Positions 11,061-21,690 of a stretch of DNA of 64,000 nucleotides are shown piece by piece. Made by a program: the position numbers and the translations under genes. The stretch spans positions 154,202,870-154,266,869 of the forward strand of contig NC_085136.1 of assembly GCF_035046485.1 (NCBI RefSeq), read 5' to 3'. Under the pieces are notes generated by a model. The model did not search any database, was not told where the DNA came from, and saw only the letters and a list, made by a program, of their open reading frames with translations. Position 1 is the first letter of the stretch; each line of letters opens with the position of its first letter. Origin of the DNA: Aedes albopictus (taxonomy: Eukaryota > Arthropoda > Insecta > Diptera > Culicidae).

Positions 11061-12200
11061 AATAGTAAGAAATCAAAGGTTGTTTTTCTCAGAGATGGCG
11101 CCACCACATTAAAAGTAAAATCATTTTTCTTGTATGGACAAATCGCTGGCTTGCACTTGTTCCGCATCGCAGCGATTTGTACCCTGGGGCAAAAAGTTGC
11201 AAATTAGAAACAAAATCATTATGCCTACGCGTTTCTTCCGGATTCATTACAGTAATAGAGAATTTATTACGCCACCATACAAATTGCAAGCTGTTTACTT
11301 CTTTTTTTCTGACTGGCATTTTCCACCCGTGCTGCGCATGATGTTTCCGAGTGGATAGGTGCAGGCGGCGCCGCCGTATATGTGAAAAACACGTGGAACA
11401 CGAGCGCCACCTATGATGCCGTAGCGCAAACTTTTCTGCTTGTTTACACTGTTATCACGTTTACCGCATTTATCAGAAAAGCGCCTCTACCGGCACTCTA
11501 GCAAAAACGCAGCTGATTACTTCCTATTCATTGGAGTCATCTGCAAATATAGCATTTGTAAGGTCGTTTTCAGCAATGGTTCATTTTTATGGTCCAAATT
11601 TATAACAGTTCTAAAAATTTGGAACGCGAAAAATAGATCAAATTACGCTCAGTTCCACCGGTAGTTGTTTTAAATTCTAAACTTCGCATGTCGCGTCAAC
11701 GATGTTTTGAAAGTGAAAAGTTTGTCCTTTGAATAGGAAGTAAGCAGCTGCGCTTTTGCTAAAGTGCCGGTAGTGGCGCTTTTCTGATAAATGCGGTAAA
11801 CGTGATAACAGTGTAAGCAAGCAGAAAAGTTTGCGCTACGGAATCATAGATGGCGCTCGTGTTCCATGTGTTTTTCACATATACAGCGGCGCCGCCTGGC
11901 ACCTATCCACTCGAAACATCATGCGCAACACGGGTGGAAAATGCTAGTCAGGAAAAAAGAAGTAAAAAACTTGAAATTTGTATGGTGATGTAATCAATTC
12001 TCTGTTACTGCAATGAATCCAGAAGAAACGCGTAGGTATAATGATTTTGTTTCTAATTTGCAACTTTTTGCCCCAAGGCACAAATCGCTGCGATGCGGAA
12101 CAAGTGCAAGCCAGCGATTTGTCCATACAAGAAAAATGATTTTACTTTTAATGTGGTGGCGCCATCTCTGAGAGAATCAAGCTTTGATTTCTTGCTATTA
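11061..12200. mobile_element. Foldback element, 469-bp arms around a 202-bp loop
   Basis: 11061-11529 and 11732-12200 are inverted copies of equal length (469 bp each by my count). They run from 'aatagtaagaaatcaaagg' to 'gattacttcctattc'. Conserved words in the arms include 'gatggcgccaccacatt', 'cgctggcttgcacttgttc' and 'tgataaatgcggtaaacgtg'. The loop (11530-11731) is unrelated AT-rich DNA. Overlapping short ORFs on both strands are arm translations. I see no clear target-site duplication. A third arm stands alone at 12559-13026. Confidence 0.85.
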
Positions 12201-12209
12201 AATCGAGTT

Positions 12210-14545
12210 CACAAAATACCGGAGGTTCCTGAAGATAACTGATGGCTGTAGAAAAAATATACGGATTCCAAAGATTGCAGAAAGTACTAGTGATTCTAAA
12301 AAATACGTTTTTGTCGTGTTCATCTCCAGAAGAGATGAAATTTCTCCAGCAACTCTTTTGCGGATTTTTCCAGCAGTTTCACCAAGAATTCCACTAGGAG
12401 TTCCTTCGGGAACTCTAGAAGGTTCTTCTGGAATTCCTAGAGTTTCCTTCGAGACATCCTCTAGGAGTTTTTACAGGCATTGCTACAAAAGTTTCACTAA
12501 GACTTTTTGTAGTACTTCCTCTAGTTACTCCGGGTATTCTTTTAGGAGATTCTCCGGCAATAGTAAGGAATCAAAGCTTGTTTTTCTCAGAGATGGCGCC
12601 ACCACATTAAAAGTAAAATCATTTTTCTTGTATGGACAAATCGCTGGCTTGCACTTGTTCCGCATCGCAGCGATTTGTGCCTTGGGGCAAAAAGTTGCAA
12701 ATTAGAAACAAAATCATTATCCCTACGCGTTTCTTCTGGATTCATTGCAGTAACAGAGAATTGATTACATCACCATACAAATTTCAAGTTGTTTACTTCT
12801 TTTTTTCTGACTGGCATTTTGTACCCGTGTTGCGCATGGTGTTTCGAGTGGATAGGTGCCAGACGGCGCCGCTGTATATGTGAAAAACACATGGAACACG
12901 AGCGCCGTCTATGATTCCGTAGCGCAAGCTTTTCTGCTTGTTTACACTGTTATCACGTTTACCGCATTTATCAGAAAAGCGCCACTATCGGCACTTTAGC
13001 AAAACCGCAGCTGCTTGCTTCCTATTCCTCTAGAAGTTCTTCCTGGGAATTCCTTTAGGAGTTCGTACGGCACTTCCTCAAGGAACGTCTCCGGGAATTC
13101 CTCCTCGAGTTCTTTAACGAGTTCAATTCCTTAACGAATTTCTATGGGAATTCCTTTAAGAGTTCATAGAAATTGCACTGGATATACCAGTAGTTTACTC
13201 CGGTAATTCCTCTGGAAGTTCTTCCAGGTATTCTTCTGTGAGTTCTTCCGCCAATTACTGTAGCAGTTCCTACTGGAATTCTTCCAGAAGTTTCTTTAAG
13301 ATTTCTTCCTGATATTCTTCCAGAGGTTTCTCCGGAAGGTTCTAGAAGTTCCTGTGGGAATTTCTCTAGGATTTCCTCCAGGAATTTCTTCGGGAATTCC
13401 TCTACGAGTTCCTTCGGGGATTCCTTACCGATTTTTTTTTTTGGAAATTACACTAAGAGTTTCACCGTGACTGTCTCTAGAAGTTCTTCTGGGAATTCAT
13501 CTGGGAGTACTTCTGGGAATTGGAACATCTTCGGGAACACCTTTACGAGTTTCACCGGGAAGAAGTGCCCCAGGCAAGTTCACTACAAGTTGCTCTATAA
13601 GTTTTATCTAGAAGTTGCACTGGGAATGCCGGAGTTTCTTCCGAAAATTCCTGTAAGAATTCCCCGGAAGTTCCTCTACAAGGTCTTCCGGAAAAGCCTG
13701 TAATGTTCCTTCAGCAATTCCTTTAGGAGTTCCTTCAAGATATCTTCCGGGAATACATCTAGGAGTTTCCCCAAACGCTCCTCTAGTAGTATTCCCAGCA
13801 ATTTCCCTAAAAGTATTTCGGGGAATTTCTCTAGAAGTTCTTCCGGGAATCCCTTTATGAGCTCATCCGGGAATTCCTCTACGAGTTCTTCCAGAAATTT
13901 CTTACTGAATTTCCTGGGAATTCTTCTAGGAGTTCCATCGAGAATTTCTCTGCAACTTCTCTCTGGAATTTGTGTGGGAGTTCATCCGGGAATTTTTAGG
14001 AGTACCTTCGGGAAATCCTCTACGAGTTCCTCTACGACCTGCACTATGAGTTCCTCAGGGATTTTTCTTCGAATTTCACCGGGAATTCCTCAATAAATTC
14101 TTCCGGGAATTCTTTTAAGAGTTCGTCCGGGAACTCATCTAGGAATACCTCTGGTAGTTTTCTACGAGTTCTTCCTTGAATTCCTGTCCAAATTTCTTCG
14201 GCAATTTCTCTAGGAGTACCTCCAAAAATTCCTCCGAAAGCTCTTCCGGCATTTTATTTACTAGTTGCTCGAAAAGTATGTCTGGGAGTTGCACAAGGAA
14301 TGACCAGAGTTTCCTCCGAAAATGAGTTCCTCCGGTAATTCCTCTAAGAATTCCTCCCGCAATTTCTCTAAGAGTTCTTCTACGATTTGTTTCCGGAATT
14401 TTTCCAGGAGTTTCTCCAAACGTTCCTTTAAGATGTTTTTTTTTTTTCGAAATTCGTTTAGAAGATTCATCCGGGAATTCCTCTACGTGTACCTACGGGA
14501 ATGCCTGTACGAGTTCCTCCGGGAATTCTTTTATTTTTTCCCATT
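12210..14545. repeat. Degenerate 24-bp minisatellite (ttcctctaggagttcttccggg)
   Basis: The unit is close to gaattcctctaggagttctt plus ccgg, repeated with many substitutions; the phase is clear between 13460 and 14120. A weaker 12-bp sub-period is visible. Because the period is a multiple of three and the unit lacks stops, ORFs of 70-129 codons arise in several frames (12316-12705, 13467-13703, 13857-14096) rich in Ser, Gly and Phe; I do not regard them as genes. A lone foldback arm interrupts it at 12559-13026. The same family, often in the other orientation, fills parts of 19525-27110 and 50100-53630. Confidence 0.8.
12559..13026 (+). mobile_element. Lone arm of the 469-bp foldback
   Basis: The whole arm from 'aatagtaaggaatcaaagc' to 'cttgcttcctattc' is present once, in the orientation of the left arm of 11061-12200, and stops where the arm meets the loop in that element. 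Both sides are 24-bp minisatellite. Differences from the foldback arms are scattered substitutions, so it is not a very recent copy. Either the arm can move as its own unit, or the second arm was deleted. Confidence 0.8.
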
Positions 14546-15006
14546 CTAATATTTGCGCAGGTGATAGATGATTCACCATAACAATTATTTCAATAAAGTA
14601 AAAAAAATGCATGTGAAAATAAAAAAATATATAACAAAAACCATAACTATAAACCATTGAATCTTCAACATGATGAGTTACCAAAAATAAAACACTGATA
14701 TTGATTAACGGAAATAACAAAAAAAAAAATAAAAATAAATAACACAGCTTAACACCTATGTGCCTGTGCCTAATTTTGCACCCTATTTCAAAACTTTAAA
14801 AATCTGATTCTCAGCCGTTTCTCGACGAAAATTTGTGAAATTTTGACAGTTGATCACAAAATCCTTCTAGTTTATGGAACCGGTATCATGGTTCCGATTT
14901 TTTCCGTTGTTCCGGATTTATGGCCGTGGGTACTGGGGTAACCTCCTTATCAGATACAGGTGCAACCTATAATTCGCCTCCGAAAACTAGCTTGCGGCAT
15001 TCCAAA

Positions 15007-15500
15007 CTTCATGATTTTGCAAAACAAGAGTTTTGGAACATATTTCTAGAGATGCTGAATACACTGGCCACTTCTCCGGATGTTCCGGAAACCTGGTGCC
15101 CTCAGGGAAGTGGCCACTTTCTGACCGGTTCTGAAACCTAGCTTGCGACATATCAAACTTCATGATTTTGCAAAACAAGACTATTGGTACATGTTTTGAG
15201 AGATTTCGGATACACTGGCCACATTTCCGGATGTTCCGGAAACCTGGTGTCCCCAGGGAAGTGGCCACTTTCTGACCAGTTCTGAACCCTAGCTTGCGAC
15301 ATATCAAACTTCATGATTTTGCAAAGTAAGACTATTGGTACATCTTTTGAGAGATTTCGGATACACTGGCCACATCTCTGGATGTTCCGGAAACCTAGTG
15401 TCCCCAGGGAAGTGGCCACTTTCTGACCGGTTCTGAAACCAAGCTTGCAACATATCAAACTTCATGATTTTGCGAAACAAGAGTATTGGACCATGTATCC
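15007..15500 (+). repeat. 151-bp tandem repeat, forward block
   Basis: The word 'cttcatgattttg' occurs at about 15007, 15158, 15309 and 15460, exactly 151 bp apart. Each unit carries 'acactggccac', 'ggatgttccggaaacct' and 'gaagtggccactttctgacc'. The block stops near 15490, where the orientation flips. Confidence 0.9.
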
Positions 15501-16790
15501 GAAATCTCTCAAAACATGTACCAATAGTCTTGTTTTGAAAAATCATGAAGTTTGATATGTCGCAAGCTAGGTTTCAGAACCGGTCAAAAAGTGGCCACTT
15601 CCCTGGGGGCACCAGGATTCCGGAACATCCGGAGACGTGGCCAGTGTATGTGAAATTTCTAGAAACATGGTCCAAAACTCTTGTTTTGCAAAATCATGAA
15701 GTTTGATATGTCGCAAGCTAGGTTTCAGAACCGGTCAGAAAGTGGCCACTTCCCTGGGGGCACCAGGATTCCGGAACATCCGGAGACGTGGCCAGTGTAT
15801 CCGAAATCTCTCAAAACATGTACCAATAGTCTTGTTTTGAAAAATCATGAAGTTTGATATGTCGCAAGCTAGGTTTCAGAACCGGTCAAAAAGTGGCCAC
15901 TTCCCTGGGGGCACCAGGTTTCCGGAACATCCGGAGATGTGGCCAGTGTATCCGAAATCTCTCAAAACATGTACCAATAGTCTTGTTTTGAAAAATCATG
16001 AAGTTTGATATGTCGCAAGCTAGGGTTCAGAGCTGGTCAGAAAGTGGCCACTTCCCTGGGGGCACCAGGATTCCGGAACATCCGGAGACGTGGCCAGTGT
16101 ATGTGAAATTTCTAGAAACATGGTCCAAAACTCTTGTTTTGCAAAATCATGAAGTTTGATATGTCGCAAGCTAGGTTTCAGAACCGGTCAGAAAGTGGCC
16201 ACTTCCCTGGGGGCACCAGGATTCCGGAACATCCGGAGACGTGGCCAGTGTATCCGAAATCTCTCAAAACATGTACCAATAGTCTTGTTTTGAAAAATCA
16301 TGAAGTTTGATATGTCGCAAGCTAGGTTTCAGAACCGGTCAAAAAGTGGCCACTTCCCTGGGGGCACCAGGTTTCCGGAACATCCGGAGATGTGGCCAGT
16401 GTATCCGAAATCTCTCAAAACATGTACCAATAGTCTTGTTTTGAAAAATCATGAAGTTTGATATGTCGCAAGCTAGGGTTCAGAGCTGGTCAGAAAGTGG
16501 CCACTTCCCTGGGGGCACCAGGATTCCGGAACATCCGGAGACGTGGCCAGTGTATGTGAAATTTCTAGAAACATGGTCCAAAACTCTTGTTTTGCAAAAT
16601 CATGAAGTTTGATATGTCGCAAGCTAGGTTTCAGAACCGGTCAGAAAGTGGCCACTTCCCTAAGGGCACCAGGTTTCCGGAACATCCGGAGAAGTGGCCA
16701 GTGTATTCAGCATCTCTAGAAATATGCTCCAAAACTCTTGTTTTGCAAAATCATGAAGTTTGGAATGCCGCAAGCTAGTTTTCGAAGGCG
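15501..16790 (-). repeat. 151-bp tandem repeat, inverted block with 453-bp higher-order unit
   Basis: 'catgaagttt' occurs at about 15544, 15695, 15846, 15997, 16148, 16299, 16450, 16601 and 16752, again 151 bp apart. Unit types alternate. The segment 'gtgaaatttctagaaacatg' appears near 15652, 16104 and 16557; other units carry 'ccgaaatctctcaaaacatg'. The variants repeat with a period of three units (453 bp). The variant 'gggttcagagctggtc' is seen at the start of two units, 453 bp apart. This pattern implies copying of three-unit blocks. Confidence 0.9.
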
Positions 16791-17054
16791 AATTATAGGT
16801 TGCACCTCTATCTGATAAGGAGGTTACCCCAGTACCCACGGCCATAAATCCGGAACAACGGAAAAAATCGGAACCATGATACCGGTTCCATAAACTAGAA
16901 GGATTTTGTGATCAACTGTCAAAATTTCACAAATTTTCATCGAGCAACGGCTGAGAATCAGATTTTTAAAGTTTTGAAATAGGGTGCAAAATGAGGCACA
17001 GGCACATAGGTGTTAACAAAAATTAACTTTTGGTCTGTCTCAAGAGCAAACTTA

Positions 17055-17633
17055 TGTGTCTCCGAAGGATTTTGGGCCGCTGAATCCGAATCCGGGCTCA
17101 GATTTGCCCCAACACGTCACAATTTTGAACTATACCTCAATTTATAGGGCAAAATGTGCGATTTTGGGCTTTTTTGACTGCAAGTTATTAAACATGGAAA
17201 TGTTTTTTTTAATCAATCAAAAGGTTAATTGGTAAATTAACATCTAAATTAACGACTCATGCTAAATATTTCGTTTTACCAAATCCAATTTGATAGTTTT
17301 AAGCGATTTATGTTAGGTACGATATTTTCCATACAAGTCACCCTCCAAAAGTTGCATGCAAGTTTTCATACTTACATAAAATGCTTAAATCTATCAAATT
17401 TGATTAGGTAAAACGAAATATTTTGCATGAGTCGTTAATTTAGATGTTATTTGACCAATTAACCTTTTGATTCCTTAAAAAAAATATTTCCATGCTTAAT
17501 GGCTTGCATTCATAAAAGCCCAAAATCGCATATTTTGCCCTATAAATTGAGGTATAGCTCAAAATTGTGACGTGTTGGAGCAAATCTGAGCCCGGATTCG
17601 GATTCAGCGGCCCAAAATCCTTCGGAGACACAC
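17055..17633. mobile_element. Palindromic MITE, ~579 bp
   Basis: The left arm tgtgtctccgaaggattttg is repeated inverted at the right end, and the arms run for about 230 bp ('ggccgctgaatccgaatccg', 'aaatttgattaggtaaaacg'-like words on each side). The central part is unpaired. The sequence just outside both ends ('gagcaaactta' left, 'cagccctgtcgtc' right) occurs joined at about 30827-30865 on the minus strand, which shows that an older repeat was the target. No transposase. Confidence 0.8.
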
Positions 17634-18159
17634 AGCCCTGTCGTCCTCCTTAGTCACGGTTAGTCGACGACTAAGGGGCTTTATTTTTAAGTCAAAAAAG
17701 ATTTTTCTCAAAATAACCATGTAAATGTTAATGTGATTTTTACCACCATCCACGTGGTGCACATCTTTCAAAAAAATATCACTTCACTTCACTGAACTGA
17801 ACTGAAACATAAGTATATTATATATAGTAAAATCACACCCTGCGTACTCCCCATACATGCTCATGTTACGTTTGCGATACTGTCGCTTGATTGGATATAT
17901 TTCTCTTTATCTTATAACATGTATACGGTTGATTTCTTGTGCATACATTTTGGCGTTTTAAATTCACCGAGAAAATTATCTACTCAGTGACTGAGTTGGT
18001 CTTACTCTGAAATCACCACTGAGTAGAATTTTTTCTCGGTGTTTGTTTCTTCGTGGCCGTAATTTCCAATCAGAAAAAATGTGCACATTTGCATTGTTCC
18101 AGTTTATACAAGTCCGTGACAAATAAAAAAACAGTTGGAAACTGCAGCACACACTTGTT
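17634..18159. other. AT-rich spacer containing a short hairpin element
   Basis: Apart from the hairpin at 17965-18041 I see no gene or family here. Confidence 0.35.
17965..18041. mobile_element. 77-bp hairpin (mini-MITE)
   Basis: caccgagaaaattatctact at 17965 is matched by 'agtagaattttttctcggtg' ending at 18041, around the short loop 'gagttggtcttactctg'. Probably the remains of, or a minimal, TIR element. No target-site duplication is clear. Confidence 0.55.
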
Positions 18160-18950
18160 CTGGGGTAATACGCACCAGTTAAGGAAGATGCGTCCAAATG
18201 CATATAAAAGGGCATTAATTTATTGTTTTATTGCATTTATTGCAAAAACTTGCATTCTAAGCGATCTCAAACAAAACTTCAGCCTTAATATAGCTCAGCT
18301 TTGGAAAATAACGTTTTTTGTGAAGACCACCATTACGGCGGGGCAGTATGCACCCATGCTCGGGGTAAAATGCACTACAACGATGGGGCAAGACGCACCA
18401 CAACATTGGGGAAAATGCACTGTCGAGTTTATAGATCTTTTCCCTTTTTAGAGAAAATGCATGTTTTCTGGGGTTTTAAGACGAATAATAGCTCAATTTC
18501 GTTTGCGATTACTTACAAAGCAATCATAGATATTATTAGCTTGTTTTCTATAGGTGCGTTTTGCCCCATCGCATGGAGTGCATATTGCCACAACCAAGAG
18601 TAAAAAATAAAATTGTTTAAAATATATAATTCACGTACATTACTGTTTAAGTGTTTCTTCTTACGTTTAGTATTACCCTCAATTAACTTAATAAATACAA
18701 CAGCTTAAGGTATTTGGTCTGTTTTCACCATCAAATCGTCCGACAAACCATCGGGAAAATTACATCAGAAACCTGCTTTTTGATTTTATTCATTTTTCTC
18801 ACTAATTACGTAACGCAGATATATAAAATTTTCCAGGTGCTCTTTTATAAGGACGTTCTATTAGACTAACAAGGTTTCAAAGCTCCAAAACCGATAATTC
18901 CTGAAAAATCAAGGGGGTGCGTTTGCCTCGACAGTGCATATTACCCCAGA
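18160..18950. repeat. Dispersed repeat with 'ggggtaaaatgcac' motifs
   Basis: 'ctggggtaatacgcacc' at 18160 and 'agtgcatattaccccag' at about 18932 are inverted, and related words ('ggggtaaaatgcac', 'ggggcaagacgcacc', 'ggggaaaatgcactg') recur at 18361-18425 and 18555. This looks like a TIR element with several internal copies of its end motif. ORFs (18053-18451, 18301-18603) have no recognisable domain. Confidence 0.4.
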
Positions 18951-19129
18951 TGCCCCCAAGCACAGTGCAACATATTTCTTGATCATTTGTTCAAGAAATG
19001 TTACACTTATTGACAATAATTGGGCAGTGTCAAAGTTCGTAATATTTATTCGGGTAAATAGTACGCAAATTTGGACTGTTTTGGATAAAGCTGTGGCTTT
19101 GCCCGCATGTGCCTAAAACAATTTTGGCA

Positions 19130-19450
19130 TTCGATTTGAATAGGTCGAATCCGCATAGAAATAACAGCACCTTTTCAGCGCCAGAACTATTTAAGAAATA
19201 CTTGGTGTACCCAGTAGTTCAACCTGCGATATCGAAATTTCAGCATGGATTCGTGAAAAAACGCTCGACCATATCGAACTTAATGACATTCACCAGCACC
19301 GCTACCAACACCATCGAGAAGCGGCATCAAGTTGATACTATTTATGTTGACTTCTCCAAGGCTTTTGACAAGGTTCCACACGATCTCGCCGTCGCAAAGC
19401 TGAGAAAACTAGGGCTTCCTTCATGGATAGTCACCTGGCATTGGCGTAGC
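19130..19450 (+). pseudogene. Jockey-clade reverse transcriptase fragment
   Basis: The plus ORF at 19109-19453 (114 aa) contains GFVKKRSTISNL and then DTIYVDFSKAFDKVPH, the RT block with the first catalytic aspartate, followed by LRKLGLPSWIV. This is the usual order in Jockey-clade LINEs. The start codon of the ORF is not meaningful: homology begins around 19160. The fragment is cut at about 19438, where a G-run element begins, and the rest of the RT is absent. Confidence 0.8.
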
Positions 19451-19530
19451 TAGGGGGGGGGGGGGTTCCAGGGGTGCCTGGCACCCCCTAGACCAAATTT
19501 GGCACCCCCTAGAATCTTTTCTTGATAGAC
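19439..19530 (+). mobile_element. Possible hAT-type MITE end with G run
   Basis: 'cattggcgtagctagg' followed by a run of G and the inverted words 'caggggtgcctgg' and 'ccaggcaccccct' resembles the CAGTGGCGTAGC-type ends of hAT MITEs (from memory). It interrupts the Jockey fragment. A related inverse end, 'ccatgctgcgccactg', lies at 23039-23054, but the flanking 8-mers do not match, so I do not pair them. Confidence 0.35.
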
Positions 19531-21440
19531 ACCTCCAGATATTCCAGCTGCGATTATTCAAGCTATTCCTACGGTTATTCCAGCTATTCTTCCTCCAGAA
19601 ATTCTAACTGTGGAGCTTTAGAAATTATGCTACGGATTCTTCTAGAGCTTTCTCCTGGCTTTTTTGCTGGGATCTTTCCAGGCAAACTTCCTGAAATTCT
19701 TGCAGAAATTTCTTTGATTGTTCTACCACGGATTTCTCCAAGCATTCATCCAGGAATTCCTTCAGAGATTTTATCCAAAGATTCCTGCATAAACTCCTTT
19801 TGGCCTTCCTTCAAGGATGCCTCAAACAAGTTTTCCTGCGATTCTTCCAACAATTCCTCCATAAATTCTAACTAGAATACGTCCAGAAATTCTTCTAGTG
19901 ATTCCCATACGAACTTATCCTAGCATTGTGGCTGAAATTCTCCCGGAAAATCTTCCTGAGATCCCTTCAGAAATTCCCTATGCGATTCAATCAGGGCCTT
20001 CGTTATAAATTCTTTCAAAATACCTTTACCGGTTCTTGCAGGGACCTCTCTGAGTATTCCAAGGATTTTTTCTTTGGATTCTCCCAGGCATTTCCTGTGT
20101 AGTTTCCTCCAGCATTTACTCCTACACTCTTAGAAAAAATCATGTAAATTTAAGTTCACTTGGATGCACATAAAAGGAGCGGACCGTTTGACACAAATTT
20201 ACGTCTTCTATCACAAATAAAGTCGAGCTAGCAATCGTCGCCAGAGCCGAAGCGAGAGATAAAACATGTAAGTAAAAATAATGAACTAGATTCGAACTCA
20301 GGTCCGCTGATTGAGAGGCACGTACTATACCTCTCGACTGTATCACCGAGTTGTGAGACAAACGATAAACGTAAAGCTGTTTCTACCTATCTGGTCAGAT
20401 AGGTTTGTTGACATCTTGTGCAACCAACTCGAACTTACATGATGGATGTAAAATTGAGTCAAATTTGCCATTCAGTCATGAAATGTTTACGTACGTTGAT
20501 GGTTTACGTCACGTGTAAATTCCTAATTTTTTAAGAGTGTAGGATTTATGCAGAGATTTATACAATGATACATCCCAGAATCCTGCAAATAATACCTCTC
20601 GAGATTTTTCCTGTGATTTCTTCAGAAGCTCTCCGGTGATTTCTCCAGGAATTTTTAACCAAGGATTCTTTCATAAGCCTCTCATGCTCTTCCTCCAGGA
20701 ATTTCAGCTGGATTTCTCAAGATGTTCCTGCTGTGGTTCTTCCAGCAATTCCTCCTAGGACTCCTCCTGAAATACTTACTGAAATAGCTCACGGAATTCA
20801 TCTGGGGATTCTTCCAAGGATTTCTCCAGGGATTCCTCCAAAAACTTGCTGGGATTATTCAAGGCAATCTTCATAGGAGCATTGCCTTCAGTGTTGTTTC
20901 CTGGAAATCATAAAGGATTTTTTCCCGGGGATTTCTCCAAATATTTATCATTGGATTCCTCCAGGAACCCCTCTTGACTTTCATCCAGGAACTCCTCCTG
21001 GGATTCCATAAGCGATTCCTGCTGCCTCTAATGTGTCAGCAATGCCTCCTAGGTCTCCTCCAGAAATTCTTATTGTGATACCTGCAGGAATCCCTCTAGG
21101 GATTTCTTCAGGTATTCTTGCTGGGATTCTTCTAGGCAATTTTCCTTGGATACTTTCAGAAATGCCTTTGATTTTCCAGGTATTTTTCTTAAGACTCATC
21201 CAGGAGATCCTCCAGAGTTTTTATTCATGGATTTAATTAATAGAAATTAATCATGATATTACTGCTGGAACTCCTCTTGGTCTTCTTCAAAGAATTCCAG
21301 CTGAAGAAATTCCAATATAAATCTCTAGAGGATTCCCTAAACGAATTTCGGGAATAGTTGGAATTTCCAGAGAAATTCCAGGAGGTATTACTAGAAAAAT
21401 CTCTAGTGAAATCGTTTTGGGATGTACGGGAAAAACTTAT
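19525..21440. repeat. Degenerate 12/24-bp minisatellite (ttcctccaggaattcctcc type)
   Basis: Low-complexity 'attcctccaggaattc'-like units, more diverged than at 13460-14120, fill this stretch apart from the MITE at 20122-20542. ORFs (19522-19875, 20981-21199, 21033-21236, part of 21237-21620) are repeat translations. One 137-bp block here (20711-20847) is nearly identical to 22133-22269. Confidence 0.65.
20122..20542. mobile_element. MITE with an internal tRNA-like segment
   Basis: The ends ctacactcttagaaaaaatc and its approximate inverse ('ttttttaagagtgtag') bound about 420 bp. 'catgtaaatt' near the left and 'gtgtaaattcc' near the right extend the inverted similarity. On the minus strand the interior (about 20352 down to 20285) reads like a tRNA. 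A 'ggtgatacagtcgagagg' segment resembles box A, and 'gagttcgaatc' matches box B. The unit sits inside the minisatellite. Target-site duplication not clear. Confidence 0.6.
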
Positions 21441-21690
21441 AATTAATAAGAAGGCACAGGTTATAGCTAATTGACAAATTGAGAGATGGGTGGGATTCGA
21501 ATCCACGACTCCGTGTTCGCTAGACCACAGTATGGCCATTTCTTTGCAAGTTCCTTCAGCATCACACACGAGACGAGACATAAGACAAGACATAACACTT
21601 ATCGTTCTTACAATCATCAAGAAAAGATTAAAATTGCCGGTTTCGGGCGTGATCTAGCCCATCTACAGGACAATGTCTGACTGACTGCGT
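21441..21690 (-). mobile_element. tRNA-derived SINE-like sequence
   Basis: On the minus strand, 'tggtctagcgaacacgg' and 'gtggattcgaatcccacc' (about 21535 down to 21485) look like tRNA boxes A and B, and a non-tRNA body with 'gagacgagacataagacaag'-like repeats surrounds them. It lies next to the Feilai-like SINE in the same orientation. A tRNA pseudogene is the alternative. No intact acceptor stem is visible. Confidence 0.45.

Larger units (their letters stand above)
14753..17012. mobile_element. 2.26-kb foldback element with TTAA target site and internal 151-bp repeats
   Basis: The ends cacctatgtgcctgtgcct and its inverse are flanked by TTAA on both sides (14749-14752, 17013-17016), the target site used by piggyBac-type transposases. 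About 330 bp at each side are inverted copies (including 'ccgttgttccggatttatgg' read from both ends). Between them lie 151-bp tandem units: four in one orientation (anchor word at about 15007, 15158, 15309, 15460) and nine in the other (15544 to 16752). No transposase is encoded; ORFs of 60-106 aa are repeat translations. The ends do not show the CCC(T/C) start usual for piggyBac, so the family assignment is inference. Confidence 0.85.

Noticed and set aside
14987..16778. Series of related ORFs of 60-106 aa (KLGFRTGQKVATSLG-like) as a gene family
   Set aside because: They are frame readings of the 151-bp tandem units; 151 is not a multiple of three, so each frame lasts only about two units.
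20285..20352. Functional tRNA gene
   Set aside because: Acceptor stem does not pair, and the segment lies inside a MITE.
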